NCBI RefSeq assembly: GCF_937958975.1
Contig: NZ_CALGRE010000042.1
Coordinates: 1 to 6,612 of the forward strand
Reading direction: 5' to 3'
Source of the DNA: an uncultured Eubacterium sp.
GTDB taxonomy: Bacteria; Bacillota; Clostridia; Lachnospirales; Lachnospiraceae
Length of the DNA: 6,612 nt
Below the pieces are notes generated by a model. The model was not told where the DNA came from, searched no databases, and saw only the letters and a list, made by a program, of their open reading frames with translations. Position numbers and translations under genes: made by a program. Numbering within the stretch: the first letter of the stretch is position 1; each line of letters starts with the position of its first letter. Positions 1-6,285 of this stretch are shown in pieces.

Positions 1-2
1 AT

Positions 3-75
<73 letters not shown>

Positions 76-96
76 TTTTTGTATAGCTACGAGCCA

Positions 97-163
97 TATA
101 AAAATAAGGTGAAACATCTGTTGAAAATATATTTTCATAAGGTTGTTTCACCTTATTTTTATA
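97..163 (+). terminator. Large inverted repeat, probable intrinsic (possibly bidirectional) terminator
   Basis: Bases 97-115 and 145-163 are perfect 19-bp inverted repeats separated by 29 nt. The GC-containing core (106-115 with 145-154) is followed on the + strand by an ATTTTTATA tract. Because the arms are symmetrical, the same U-rich tail is present on the opposite strand. The loop contains a second perfect palindrome (122-137), so the RNA could form a stacked two-part hairpin. It lies 21 nt after tRNA-Phe, which suits termination of tRNA transcription and also of any antisense transcript leaving the downstream array. The long loop is unusual for an intrinsic terminator, so a mobile-element end or another structural role remains possible. 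Confidence 0.65.
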
Positions 164-167
164 CGGC

Positions 168-490
168 GACAGCCGTCAAGTGAGATGAAACGAAGTGGAA
201 TCGAACTTGGGAGGCTCGTAGCAAAAAGACAGCCATCAAGTGAGATGAAACGAAGTGAAATCGAACTTGAAAGGCTCGTAGCAAAAAGACAGCCGTCAAG
301 TGAGATGAAACGAAGTGGAATCGAACTTGAAAGGCTCGTAGCTAAAAGACAGCCATCAAGTGAGATGGAACGAAGTGAAATCGAACTTGAAAGGCTCGTA
401 GCAAAAAGACAGCCATCAAGTGAGATGAAACGAAGTGAAATCGAACTTGGGAGGCTCGTAGCGAAAAGACAGCCATCAAGTGAGATGAAA
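168..490 (+). repeat. 60-bp tandem repeat array (5 full copies plus a partial sixth)
   Basis: Full units occupy 171-230, 231-290, 291-350, 351-410 and 411-470. A sixth copy matches for 20 bases (471-490), perhaps to 496 if a 5-nt deletion is allowed. The copies differ only at unit columns 5, 18, 28, 40, 41 and 53. Each unit can fold into a symmetrical hairpin. In copy 2 this has 231-234 with 273-276, 236-241 with 265-270, tandem G.A mismatches (242-243/263-264), 244-246 with 260-262, a three-mismatch purine loop, and 250-251 with 255-256 closing a GAA loop. The five variable columns within the hairpin lie in mismatches or loops, except column 40, which switches between T-A and T.G. Column 53 lies in the linker. 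The array is open in one frame with a 20-residue period (RQPSSEMKRSGIELGRLVAK and variants). That frame has only a TTG start inside the upstream inverted repeat and no Shine-Dalgarno, and four of its six variable columns change an amino acid. I read the array as structured non-coding DNA or RNA, not a protein gene. Confidence 0.93.
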
Positions 491-507
491 TGGAATATGA
501 TTATTAA

Positions 508-536
508 TTGTAAAACGTAGAAAATAATGATAAAAT
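508..536 (+). promoter_or_regulatory. Candidate sigma-A promoter for the nuclease-like gene
   Basis: TTGTAA at 508-513 (4 of 6 matches to TTGACA), a 17-bp spacer, and TAAAAT at 531-536 (5 of 6 matches to TATAAT). The -10 is preceded by TGA, which gives an extended -10 (TGn). Transcription would start near 543, about 28 nt before the ATG at 571. It lies just outside the repeat array, so the gene could be transcribed independently of the array. The region is AT-rich, which raises the chance of a fortuitous match. Confidence 0.6.
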
Positions 537-570
537 TTTATGTATTAAAATACAAATTCATGGAGTTATT

Positions 571-1503
571 ATGAAAGAACATCAGGCGAGAGAATATATA
601 TTTGAAGAAAAAGTTAAGAATATGCTTCAAGATAGTAATTATGTATCTATTATAGATGGAGATATGCCCGGAAGAAGTACCTGTCATAATATATTTGCAT
701 CGGGAAAATTAACGATACCAACGGCATTTATTTATCCGATTAAATTAATATGTCAATATAAGTATTATGCAAAAAATAAAGTAGAACTAAATCATATTCG
801 TGATTTTTATGGAATTATGGCTGATATTTCAGAGAGAGATTTTTCTATAAAGGATAATATAAGTAATACACCTGATAGATACACATACTCTGCCTGCTTT
901 TTTAGTGCGACGGCATTTACAAAAGAGGCTCAGGAGTATGCATGGGCACATAACATTTTTATGTCTTCTATGGAGCGTATTGCGGTAATGCAGCCAATTT
1001 TAAAAAGAATAGATGAATTTGTTTCTAATCTTACAGAAACGACTATAAACAATATTTCAAAGTATGAATTGTTACAGGGATATAATAGGGAAATGAAGGA
1101 TGAATGTTTACATCCGGAAACAGTAATTGGAATTATAAATGGTGTATATCCTGTTATGATTTTTGGAAAAAAAGGATGGTTTAAGCCTGTTTTTGAGGAG
1201 GCGCTTGCATCTGAGATTGGACGGGCATATATTGATAGTGTTTATAGAAGTGAAAATCAATTTGAAGCAAATTTTGAATTAAATTTTATGGAGAGCAGCG
1301 CTGAATTTTCAGTACCAATAACTATTTTAGAGAAATTAATGGAAAGAGTTGATAATTTAACGAAAGAAAATATTATTTTTAATATTGATATTCCTTATGT
1401 TACAAATAAAGGAAAAAAGATATTTGTATCTATGGAGGTCTTTATGGAAGGATTTTATAGAGGGGAATATATCAATAAACAAATATCATTTTTTGATTTG
1501 TAG
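571..1503 (+). CDS. Mrr-like / PD-(D/E)XK restriction-endonuclease-fold protein, active site atypical
   Basis: This 310-residue protein is not one I can name. Residues 5-20 form a helix (REYIFEEKVKNML). They are followed by GDMPGRSTCHNIFASG (30-45), a hydrophobic strand ending KLICQYKYY (58-66), NHIRDFYGIMADI (74-86), and FFSATAFTKEAQEYAWAHNIF (110-130). This order (glycine/arginine turn, strand with [DEQ]xK, helix, 'SxxxFTKEAxxxA' helix, short strand) matches the Mrr-type nuclease fold used in DNA restriction. The Q62-x-K64 pair agrees with the known Mrr variation on ExK. At the place where related proteins, as I remember them, carry a catalytic Asp, this one has Phe42, so it may be inactive or use Asp29/Asp31. 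Residues 132-310 are unassigned but probably a separate domain. There is no signal peptide or membrane segment. The ATG at 571 has GGAG 5 nt upstream and its own promoter. It stands alone between the repeat array and a housekeeping operon, which suggests an accessory defence-type gene. Confidence 0.62.
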   Translation: MKEHQAREYIFEEKVKNMLQDSNYVSIIDGDMPGRSTCHNIFASGKLTIPTAFIYPIKLICQYKYYAKNKVELNHIRDFYGIMADISERDFSIKDNISNTPDRYTYSACFFSATAFTKEAQEYAWAHNIFMSSMERIAVMQPILKRIDEFVSNLTETTINNISKYELLQGYNREMKDECLHPETVIGIINGVYPVMIFGKKGWFKPVFEEALASEIGRAYIDSVYRSENQFEANFELNFMESSAEFSVPITILEKLMERVDNLTKENIIFNIDIPYVTNKGKKIFVSMEVFMEGFYRGEYINKQISFFDL

Positions 1504-1505
1504 TT

Positions 1506-1511
1506 TATAAT
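1506..1511 (+). promoter_or_regulatory. Possible -10 element for the housekeeping operon
   Basis: A perfect TATAAT lies 2 nt past the stop codon of the preceding gene. Transcription would start near 1518, leaving a leader of about 44 nt before the ATG at 1562. No convincing -35 hexamer is found at 16-18 bp spacing, and there is no extended -10. The assignment therefore rests on the hexamer and on the change from accessory gene to conserved operon. Read-through from the upstream promoter is the alternative, since no terminator is seen in 1504-1561. Confidence 0.35.
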
Positions 1512-1561
1512 GTTTCATTAGAATTAGTGACAATTTGTTGGTAAATATTATTTTTGTGATT

Positions 1562-3001
1562 ATGGAAAAGATAAGTTTATATGAAAAATTAATTAAATAC
1601 GGAAAAGACGGAAATTATCCTTTTCATATGCCGGGACATAAGAGACAGGATAAGATGTTAAATAGTTTGGACCCATTTGAAATTGACATAACCGAAATAA
1701 ATGGTTTTGATAATCTTCATTATTCGTCAGGTATTATAAAAGAAGCGATGGATAATGCTTCTAACTATTTTGGTACTGATAGAACATGGTTCCTTGTAAA
1801 TGGTAGTACATGTGGATTGTTATCGGCGATTAGTGCGGTGACAGATATTGGTGATACTATATTAATAGGAAGAAATTGCCATAAGGCAGTTTATAATATT
1901 GCTCAGATAAGAAATTTAGACATAACATATGTTTTTCCGGAATTTGTTGAGGAGTATAATTTAAATGGTGGTTATAATCCAAAAAAAATAGATGAGTTGT
2001 TAACAAAAAACAAAAATATTAAAGCAGTTATTATCACATCGCCAACCTATGATGGAATATTATCTGATATAAAAAAAATTGCAAGAGTTGTTCATAGACA
2101 TCATGCTGTTTTAATCGTTGATGAGGCTCATGGTGCACATTTAGGGATTAGTGACAAACTTGCTATGCCGGCATATAAATTGGGAGCAGATATTGTAATA
2201 GAGAGTATTCATAAGACTTTACCGTCTCTGACACAGACGGCATTATTGCATTTGTGTGGAGATAGGGTGTGTGCGGAAAGCATTGAAAAGTATTTGTCAA
2301 TTTATCAATCAAGTAGTCCATCTTATTTATTTATGGCGGGGATTGATAGATGTATTCGACTATTGCAGGTAGAAGGTCAAGAAAAAATCGAACAATTGTT
2401 AATAACTTTATATGAATTTAGATATAAAGTGAATAAATTAAAATTTATTCATTTACCAAAAAAACAATTAATAGGACGATATCATATATATGATATGGAT
2501 ATTACTAAGCTGATTTTATGTGTGGATAGAAATATTTTAACAGGAAAAGAATTGGCGGATATTTTAAGAGAGAAATATCACTTTGAGATGGAGATGGAAA
2601 CCGCAGCATATGTTTTGGGAATAACAACTATTTGTGACAATTTAGGTGAAATTAAAAGACTTGGGGAAAGTCTTGAAGAAATTGACAGAATGTTGGGTGA
2701 ATGTAAAGATAATAAAGTAATGTGTAGATTAAAATTTAATCTGCCTGAAAATAAGATTTGCTATTCTATTTATGAGACAGATAAAATGTTGTCCAGGATA
2801 GTAAGATTGTCGGATTCCGCAGGTAACATTTCCGCAGAATATATTTATCTTTATCCTCCTGAAATACCGCTTATTGTTCCGGGAGAATTGATTACAGAAG
2901 ATTTAATTGAACAAATTGATGTATTAAAGGAAATGGGAATGAATTTGAACGGACTTTCTGATAGGGAAAATAAATATATAAAAGTCATATTAGACAAATG
3001 A
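1562..3001 (+). CDS. Orn/Lys/Arg decarboxylase family protein (YaaO-like, PLP-dependent)
   Basis: A cytoplasmic fold-type I PLP enzyme of 479 residues, the usual size for the short Firmicutes YaaO/SpeA-type members, which decarboxylate a basic amino acid to a polyamine precursor. Visible family marks are YPFHMPGHKR (19-28), the PLP phosphate-binding stretch WFLVNGSTCG, VDEAHGAH (186-193) whose Asp187 would contact the pyridine nitrogen, and SIHKTL with the Schiff-base lysine at 218. The C-terminal part ends with YPPEIPLIVPGE, typical of the small C-terminal domain. The frame is open back to a TTG at 1535 and a GTG at 1556. I prefer ATG 1562 because homologues begin about 20 residues before the FHMPGHK motif, although no start has a clear Shine-Dalgarno. 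Position at the head of the holB cluster matches yaaO in B. subtilis. Substrate (Arg, Lys or Orn) cannot be read from the sequence. Confidence 0.9.
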   Translation: MEKISLYEKLIKYGKDGNYPFHMPGHKRQDKMLNSLDPFEIDITEINGFDNLHYSSGIIKEAMDNASNYFGTDRTWFLVNGSTCGLLSAISAVTDIGDTILIGRNCHKAVYNIAQIRNLDITYVFPEFVEEYNLNGGYNPKKIDELLTKNKNIKAVIITSPTYDGILSDIKKIARVVHRHHAVLIVDEAHGAHLGISDKLAMPAYKLGADIVIESIHKTLPSLTQTALLHLCGDRVCAESIEKYLSIYQSSSPSYLFMAGIDRCIRLLQVEGQEKIEQLLITLYEFRYKVNKLKFIHLPKKQLIGRYHIYDMDITKLILCVDRNILTGKELADILREKYHFEMEMETAAYVLGITTICDNLGEIKRLGESLEEIDRMLGECKDNKVMCRLKFNLPENKICYSIYETDKMLSRIVRLSDSAGNISAEYIYLYPPEIPLIVPGELITEDLIEQIDVLKEMGMNLNGLSDRENKYIKVILDK

Positions 3002-3008
3002 GGTTATT

Positions 3009-3593
3009 ATGTCAAAGATTTTTTTTGTGTTGGGAAAGAGTTGTAGTGGGAAAGATACAGTTTTTAGAAAATTAAAAAATAATAAAGACTTAAATTTAAA
3101 AACAGTTATTGGTTATACAACGAGACCAAAAAGGCAGGGGGAAAAGGATGGAGAGGAATATTTTTTTGTGACATCAAATGAGTTAGACAATTTGAAAAAA
3201 GAAGGAAAAGTTATAGAGTGTAGAAATTATAATACAGTTCATGGAACATGGAGCTATTTTACAGTTGATGATGGTCAGATTGACTTAAGTCAAGGGAATT
3301 ATATTTATATTGGAACACTTGAATCATATAAAGAAATGGTAAGGTTTTATGGGGAAAATGCAGTAGTTCCGTTGTATATTGAGGTTGAAACGGGGGAGCG
3401 GTTATGGAGAGCAGTAAAAAGAGAGAGAGAGCAGAGTAGTCCAAAGTATGCTGAATTGTGTAGAAGGTTTTTAGCAGATGAGGAAGATTTTAAGGACGAA
3501 AATATTGTGAATGCAGGGATTCAAAAAAGATATCATAATGTTGTTTTAGAGGAGTGTATTTCTGAGATTGTAGAAACAATGAAAGAATTATGA
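3009..3593 (+). CDS. Guanylate-kinase-like P-loop protein (divergent)
   Basis: A 194-residue protein of guanylate kinase length. It has a P-loop GKSCSGKDT (9-17) and the GMP-binding segment TTRPKRQGEKDGEEYFFV (37-54) with Arg39, Arg42 and Tyr51. Glu70 follows, in place of the usual 'LEW' glutamate. The 'YGT' motif becomes HGT (78-80). A lid and helix segment, ERLWRAVKREREQSS, is rich in Arg. The usual guanylate kinase 'lDIDvqG' stretch is replaced by YIYIGTLES (98-106), so an Asp normally present near the GMP site is missing. True GMP kinase activity is therefore uncertain, and a separate canonical gmk may exist elsewhere. GAGG at 3000-3003 overlaps the TGA of the preceding gene and lies 5 nt before the ATG, which supports the start and coupled translation. 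It occupies the place of tmk in the B. subtilis cluster. Confidence 0.78.
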   Translation: MSKIFFVLGKSCSGKDTVFRKLKNNKDLNLKTVIGYTTRPKRQGEKDGEEYFFVTSNELDNLKKEGKVIECRNYNTVHGTWSYFTVDDGQIDLSQGNYIYIGTLESYKEMVRFYGENAVVPLYIEVETGERLWRAVKREREQSSPKYAELCRRFLADEEDFKDENIVNAGIQKRYHNVVLEECISEIVETMKEL

Positions 3594-3604
3594 TATGATA
3601 TGCT

Positions 3605-3610
3605 AGGAGG
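3605..3610 (+). promoter_or_regulatory. Ribosome binding site of holB
   Basis: A full AGGAGG Shine-Dalgarno, the strongest in the window. It is followed by two ATGs, at 3612 (1 nt away, wrong frame) and at 3617 (6 nt away). Only the second opens the long frame, and its spacing is also the better one. Confidence 0.85.
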
Positions 3611-3616
3611 CATGAA

Positions 3617-4621
3617 ATGGAGTCAGAAAAAATTCTTGGTCAGAACCATATAATACAACATTTTGAAAATGCAATTAAAATGAATAAAATTTCTCATGCT
3701 TATATTATTAATGGGGAAAAAGGTTCCGGAAAAATGAGTCTGGCTTTATCTTTTGCCAAGGCATTGCAGTGTGAAGGTGACGGGAGAAGCATTACGGGAA
3801 GAGCTTGCGGGGCTTGTAAATCTTGCAGGCAGATAAAATCGGGAAGTCAGCCTGATATTAAATTTGTCATTCATGAAAAATCAGGAATTGGTGTGGATGA
3901 AATAAGAGCTCAATTGAATGAGGATATTGAAATTAAGCCATATAGGAGTAAATATAAAATATATATTATTAATGAAAGTGAGAAGATGACAGTTCAGGCA
4001 CAAAATGCTCTTTTAAAAACCATTGAAGAACCACCGGAATATGCAATTATTATTTTATTGACTACGAATGCGGATACTTTTTTGCAGACAATATTATCCA
4101 GATGCGTGTTATTAAATATAAGACCGGTTAAAGAAGAGATAATTAAAAGAAATCTTATGTCTGAATATGGTGTCAGTAATTATGAAGCGAAAATTGCGGC
4201 AGCATTTGCAAATGGAAATCCGGGGAAAGCAGTTTCCCTGGCTACTTCTGAGGATTTTAAAGAGTTGAAACAACAGGTTGTGAGTACGTTAATTTCCTTA
4301 GATAAGGGTGGAATGGATATTATAGGTCAAAAGATTAAAGAAGCCGGAGAAGTTAAAAAACAAATAGAGGATTATTTTAATCTTATGAGAATATGGTTCA
4401 GGGATGTTTTATTGTATAAGGCAGTAGAAGATAATGACAGACTGATTTTTCAGGATGATTATCAGGAAATAATAAATATGTCAAAAAAATTGTCGTTTTT
4501 TGATATTAATGTTATCTTAAAATCAATTGAACAGGCTTGGAATAGGATTCATTCTAATGTAAATTTTGATATTACAATGGAAGTTTTATTTTTATCTATA
4601 AAAGAAAGGATTAAACAATGA
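3617..4621 (+). CDS. holB: DNA polymerase III delta' subunit (clamp loader)
   Basis: HolB is part of the clamp-loader complex with DnaX and HolA, which loads the beta sliding clamp on primed DNA. This 334-residue protein has the expected AAA+ layout. It begins ILGQNHIIQHFENAI and has a P-loop GEKGSGKMS (33-41). A zinc-binding insertion has Cys52, Cys64, Cys67 and Cys70. The Walker B-like IINES (117-121) has Asn where an Asp is common, followed by ALLKTIEEPP (131-140). The SRC motif is at 161-163, which in clamp loaders supplies the arginine acting on the neighbouring subunit. A helical C-terminal collar domain follows. The length equals that of Firmicutes delta' proteins. It starts 23 nt after the kinase-like gene behind a strong AGGAGG, and its TGA overlaps the next ATG by 4 nt, so translational coupling to ricT is likely. 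Confidence 0.95.
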   Translation: MESEKILGQNHIIQHFENAIKMNKISHAYIINGEKGSGKMSLALSFAKALQCEGDGRSITGRACGACKSCRQIKSGSQPDIKFVIHEKSGIGVDEIRAQLNEDIEIKPYRSKYKIYIINESEKMTVQAQNALLKTIEEPPEYAIIILLTTNADTFLQTILSRCVLLNIRPVKEEIIKRNLMSEYGVSNYEAKIAAAFANGNPGKAVSLATSEDFKELKQQVVSTLISLDKGGMDIIGQKIKEAGEVKKQIEDYFNLMRIWFRDVLLYKAVEDNDRLIFQDDYQEIINMSKKLSFFDINVILKSIEQAWNRIHSNVNFDITMEVLFLSIKERIKQ

Positions 4622-5511
4622 TAAAAGTTATAGGTGTTAGATTTAGACAGGCAGGAAAAATATATAATTTTGACCCTGTTGATTTTGATATAAAAAAGGG
4701 AAATCATGTTATTGTAGAAACTGCGAGAGGAGTGGAGTATGGTCTTGTAGTTTCAGATATTAAGGAGACTGAGGAAGAAAATGTTATTATGCCGTTAAAG
4801 CAGGTTATTAGAATTGCAACGGAGGAAGATGATAAAAAAGCACAGGAAAATTTAGAAAAAGAAAAAAAGGCTTTTAAAATATGTAAAGAAAAAATTGCAA
4901 AACATAATCTGGAAATGAAGCTGATTGATACAGAATATACATTCGATAATAATAAAGTTTTGTTTTATTTTACAGCAGATGGAAGAATCGATTTCAGAGA
5001 GCTGGTAAAAGATTTAGCATCAGTTTTTAAGACCAGAATAGAGTTGAGACAGGTTGGTGTGAGAGATGAGACAAAAATGTTAGGCGGAATAGGTATTTGT
5101 GGAAGACCCCTGTGTTGTAATACCTATTTGTCTGAATTTATTCCGGTATCGATTAAGATGGCAAAAGAACAGAATCTTTCACTGAATCCAACAAAGATTT
5201 CGGGAATTTGTGGCAGACTTATGTGTTGTCTTAAAAATGAACAGGAAGCATATGAGCATTTAAATTCTAATTTGCCTGATGTAGGTGAGATGGTTAAGAC
5301 GTTTGATGGATTTAAAGGTGAAGTAGTCAGCGTTAATGTATTGAGACAAAAGGTTAAAATCGTCGTAGAGCAAAACGACCAGAGAGAAATTAAGGAATAT
5401 GCGATAAATGAGATTAAATTTAAACCAAAAAGGAAAAAATTTGATTTGGCAGCAGAAGAATTGAAAGAGCTGAAAGGATTAGAGGATACGGAAGGTTCTA
5501 AGTTAGATTAA
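4618..5511 (+). CDS. ricT: RicT / PSP1-domain protein (YaaT)
   Basis: A 297-residue PSP1-family protein. In B. subtilis, RicT (YaaT) forms an Fe-S complex with RicA and RicF that directs RNase Y to mature several mRNAs and affects competence, sporulation and biofilm formation. Here the start MIKVIGVRFRQAGKIYNFDP is typical of the family. The PSP1 core (about 70-155) contains GVRDETKMLGGIGICGR. The six signature cysteines are present as two CGRxxCC motifs, C161/C166/C167 and C198/C203/C204, which fit [4Fe-4S] ligands. The C-terminal part (about 210-275) resembles a small beta domain, followed by a charged tail. It begins inside the holB stop codon (ATGA). Placement between holB and the yabB-type methyltransferase matches B. 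subtilis, although yabA is absent. RicA and RicF are not in this window. Confidence 0.92.
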   Translation: MIKVIGVRFRQAGKIYNFDPVDFDIKKGNHVIVETARGVEYGLVVSDIKETEEENVIMPLKQVIRIATEEDDKKAQENLEKEKKAFKICKEKIAKHNLEMKLIDTEYTFDNNKVLFYFTADGRIDFRELVKDLASVFKTRIELRQVGVRDETKMLGGIGICGRPLCCNTYLSEFIPVSIKMAKEQNLSLNPTKISGICGRLMCCLKNEQEAYEHLNSNLPDVGEMVKTFDGFKGEVVSVNVLRQKVKIVVEQNDQREIKEYAINEIKFKPKRKKFDLAAEELKELKGLEDTEGSKLD

Positions 5512-5516
5512 AAGAT

Positions 5517-5530
5517 AGAGGTTACCTTTG
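5517..5530 (+). promoter_or_regulatory. Ribosome binding site and TTG start of the methyltransferase gene
   Basis: AGAGG at 5517-5521 lies 6 nt before TTG at 5528. No in-frame ATG occurs until codon 86, downstream of the SAM-binding motif, so the TTG is the start that keeps the family's N-terminus intact. Confidence 0.8.
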
Positions 5531-6271
5531 AAAGAAAATATTGAATTAAAAGGCAGTGAACGTATTGTTGACCTAGAAAGAAACGGATATCGGATTATTC
5601 AGGACAGGGAGAGATTTTGTTTTGGAATTGATGCAGTTCTCCTCACAGGTTTTGTGAATGTGAGCAGCGGAGAGAGAGTGCTTGACCTTGGGACAGGCAC
5701 AGGGATTATTCCTATTCTACTGGAAGCAAAAACAGAAGGAGAACATTTTACAGGCTTAGAAATTCAGACAGAAAGTGTTGATATGGCGGAGCGGAGTGTA
5801 GCATTAAATCATCTTTGTGAAAAAATAAACATCGTTCGTGGAGATATTAAGGAAGCTTCGGCAATATTTGGTGCATCTACTTTTGATGTTGTGACTACGA
5901 ATCCTCCATATATGACGGAGAATCACGGATTAAAAAATCCGGATGAGCCCAAAGCAATTGCCAGACATGAAATTAAATGTACTCTCGAGGATGTGATAAG
6001 AGAAAGTGCAAAGGTTTTAAAACCCGGCGGTAAGTTTTTTATGGTTCACAGACCACGAAGAATGGTTGAGATTATAGAAGTTATGAGAAAATATAAAATT
6101 GAACCAAAGAGAATTAAGTTGGTTCATCCCTTTGCAAATCGTGAAGCGAACATGATTTTAATCGAGGGAAGGCGGGGAGGAAAACCGATGATGAAGGTAG
6201 AGCCGCCGATTATTGTTTATAAGGAGCAGGGAGTTTATTCTGATGAAATTCATGAGATTTATGGATTTTAG
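5528..6271 (+). CDS. tRNA1(Val) adenine-N6-methyltransferase family protein (TrmN6/YabB-like)
   Basis: A 247-residue class I SAM-dependent methyltransferase of the TrmN6 (YfiC/YabB) family, which methylates N6 of an adenine next to the tRNA anticodon. Features in order: an N-terminal stretch YRIIQDRERFCFGIDAVLL (21-39) characteristic of the family, motif I VLDLGTGTG (51-59) for SAM binding, an acidic residue after strand 2 (LEIQ, 77-80), RGD at 104-106, and the catalytic NPPY (125-128), the mark of N6-adenine enzymes. HEIKCTLEDVI and LKPGGKFFMVHRP follow. It uses a TTG start, supported by AGAGG. It lies 16 nt after ricT and 14 nt before rsmI, the order of yaaT-yabA-yabB-yazA-yabC in B. subtilis without yabA and yazA. 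The exact tRNA target is inferred from the family. Confidence 0.9.
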   Translation: MKENIELKGSERIVDLERNGYRIIQDRERFCFGIDAVLLTGFVNVSSGERVLDLGTGTGIIPILLEAKTEGEHFTGLEIQTESVDMAERSVALNHLCEKINIVRGDIKEASAIFGASTFDVVTTNPPYMTENHGLKNPDEPKAIARHEIKCTLEDVIRESAKVLKPGGKFFMVHRPRRMVEIIEVMRKYKIEPKRIKLVHPFANREANMILIEGRRGGKPMMKVEPPIIVYKEQGVYSDEIHEIYGF

Positions 6272-6285
6272 AGTGAGTGAAATAT

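Noticed and set aside
168..490. CRISPR array
   Set aside because: There are no unique spacers between short repeats. The whole 60-bp unit is repeated nearly identically, and no cas genes are nearby.
143..520. A 125-residue repetitive protein gene over the array
   Set aside because: TTG start inside a hairpin, no Shine-Dalgarno, substitution pattern not coding-like, and RNA/DNA structure explains the conservation better.
1535..1561. Extension of the decarboxylase to the TTG at 1535
   Set aside because: The added nine residues are hydrophobic and outside the family's usual N-terminus, and neither start has a good Shine-Dalgarno. ATG 1562 is preferred.
3259..3444. Small - strand open frame inside the guanylate-kinase-like gene
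   Set aside because: It lies antisense to a well-supported gene, has no ribosome binding site and resembles no family.
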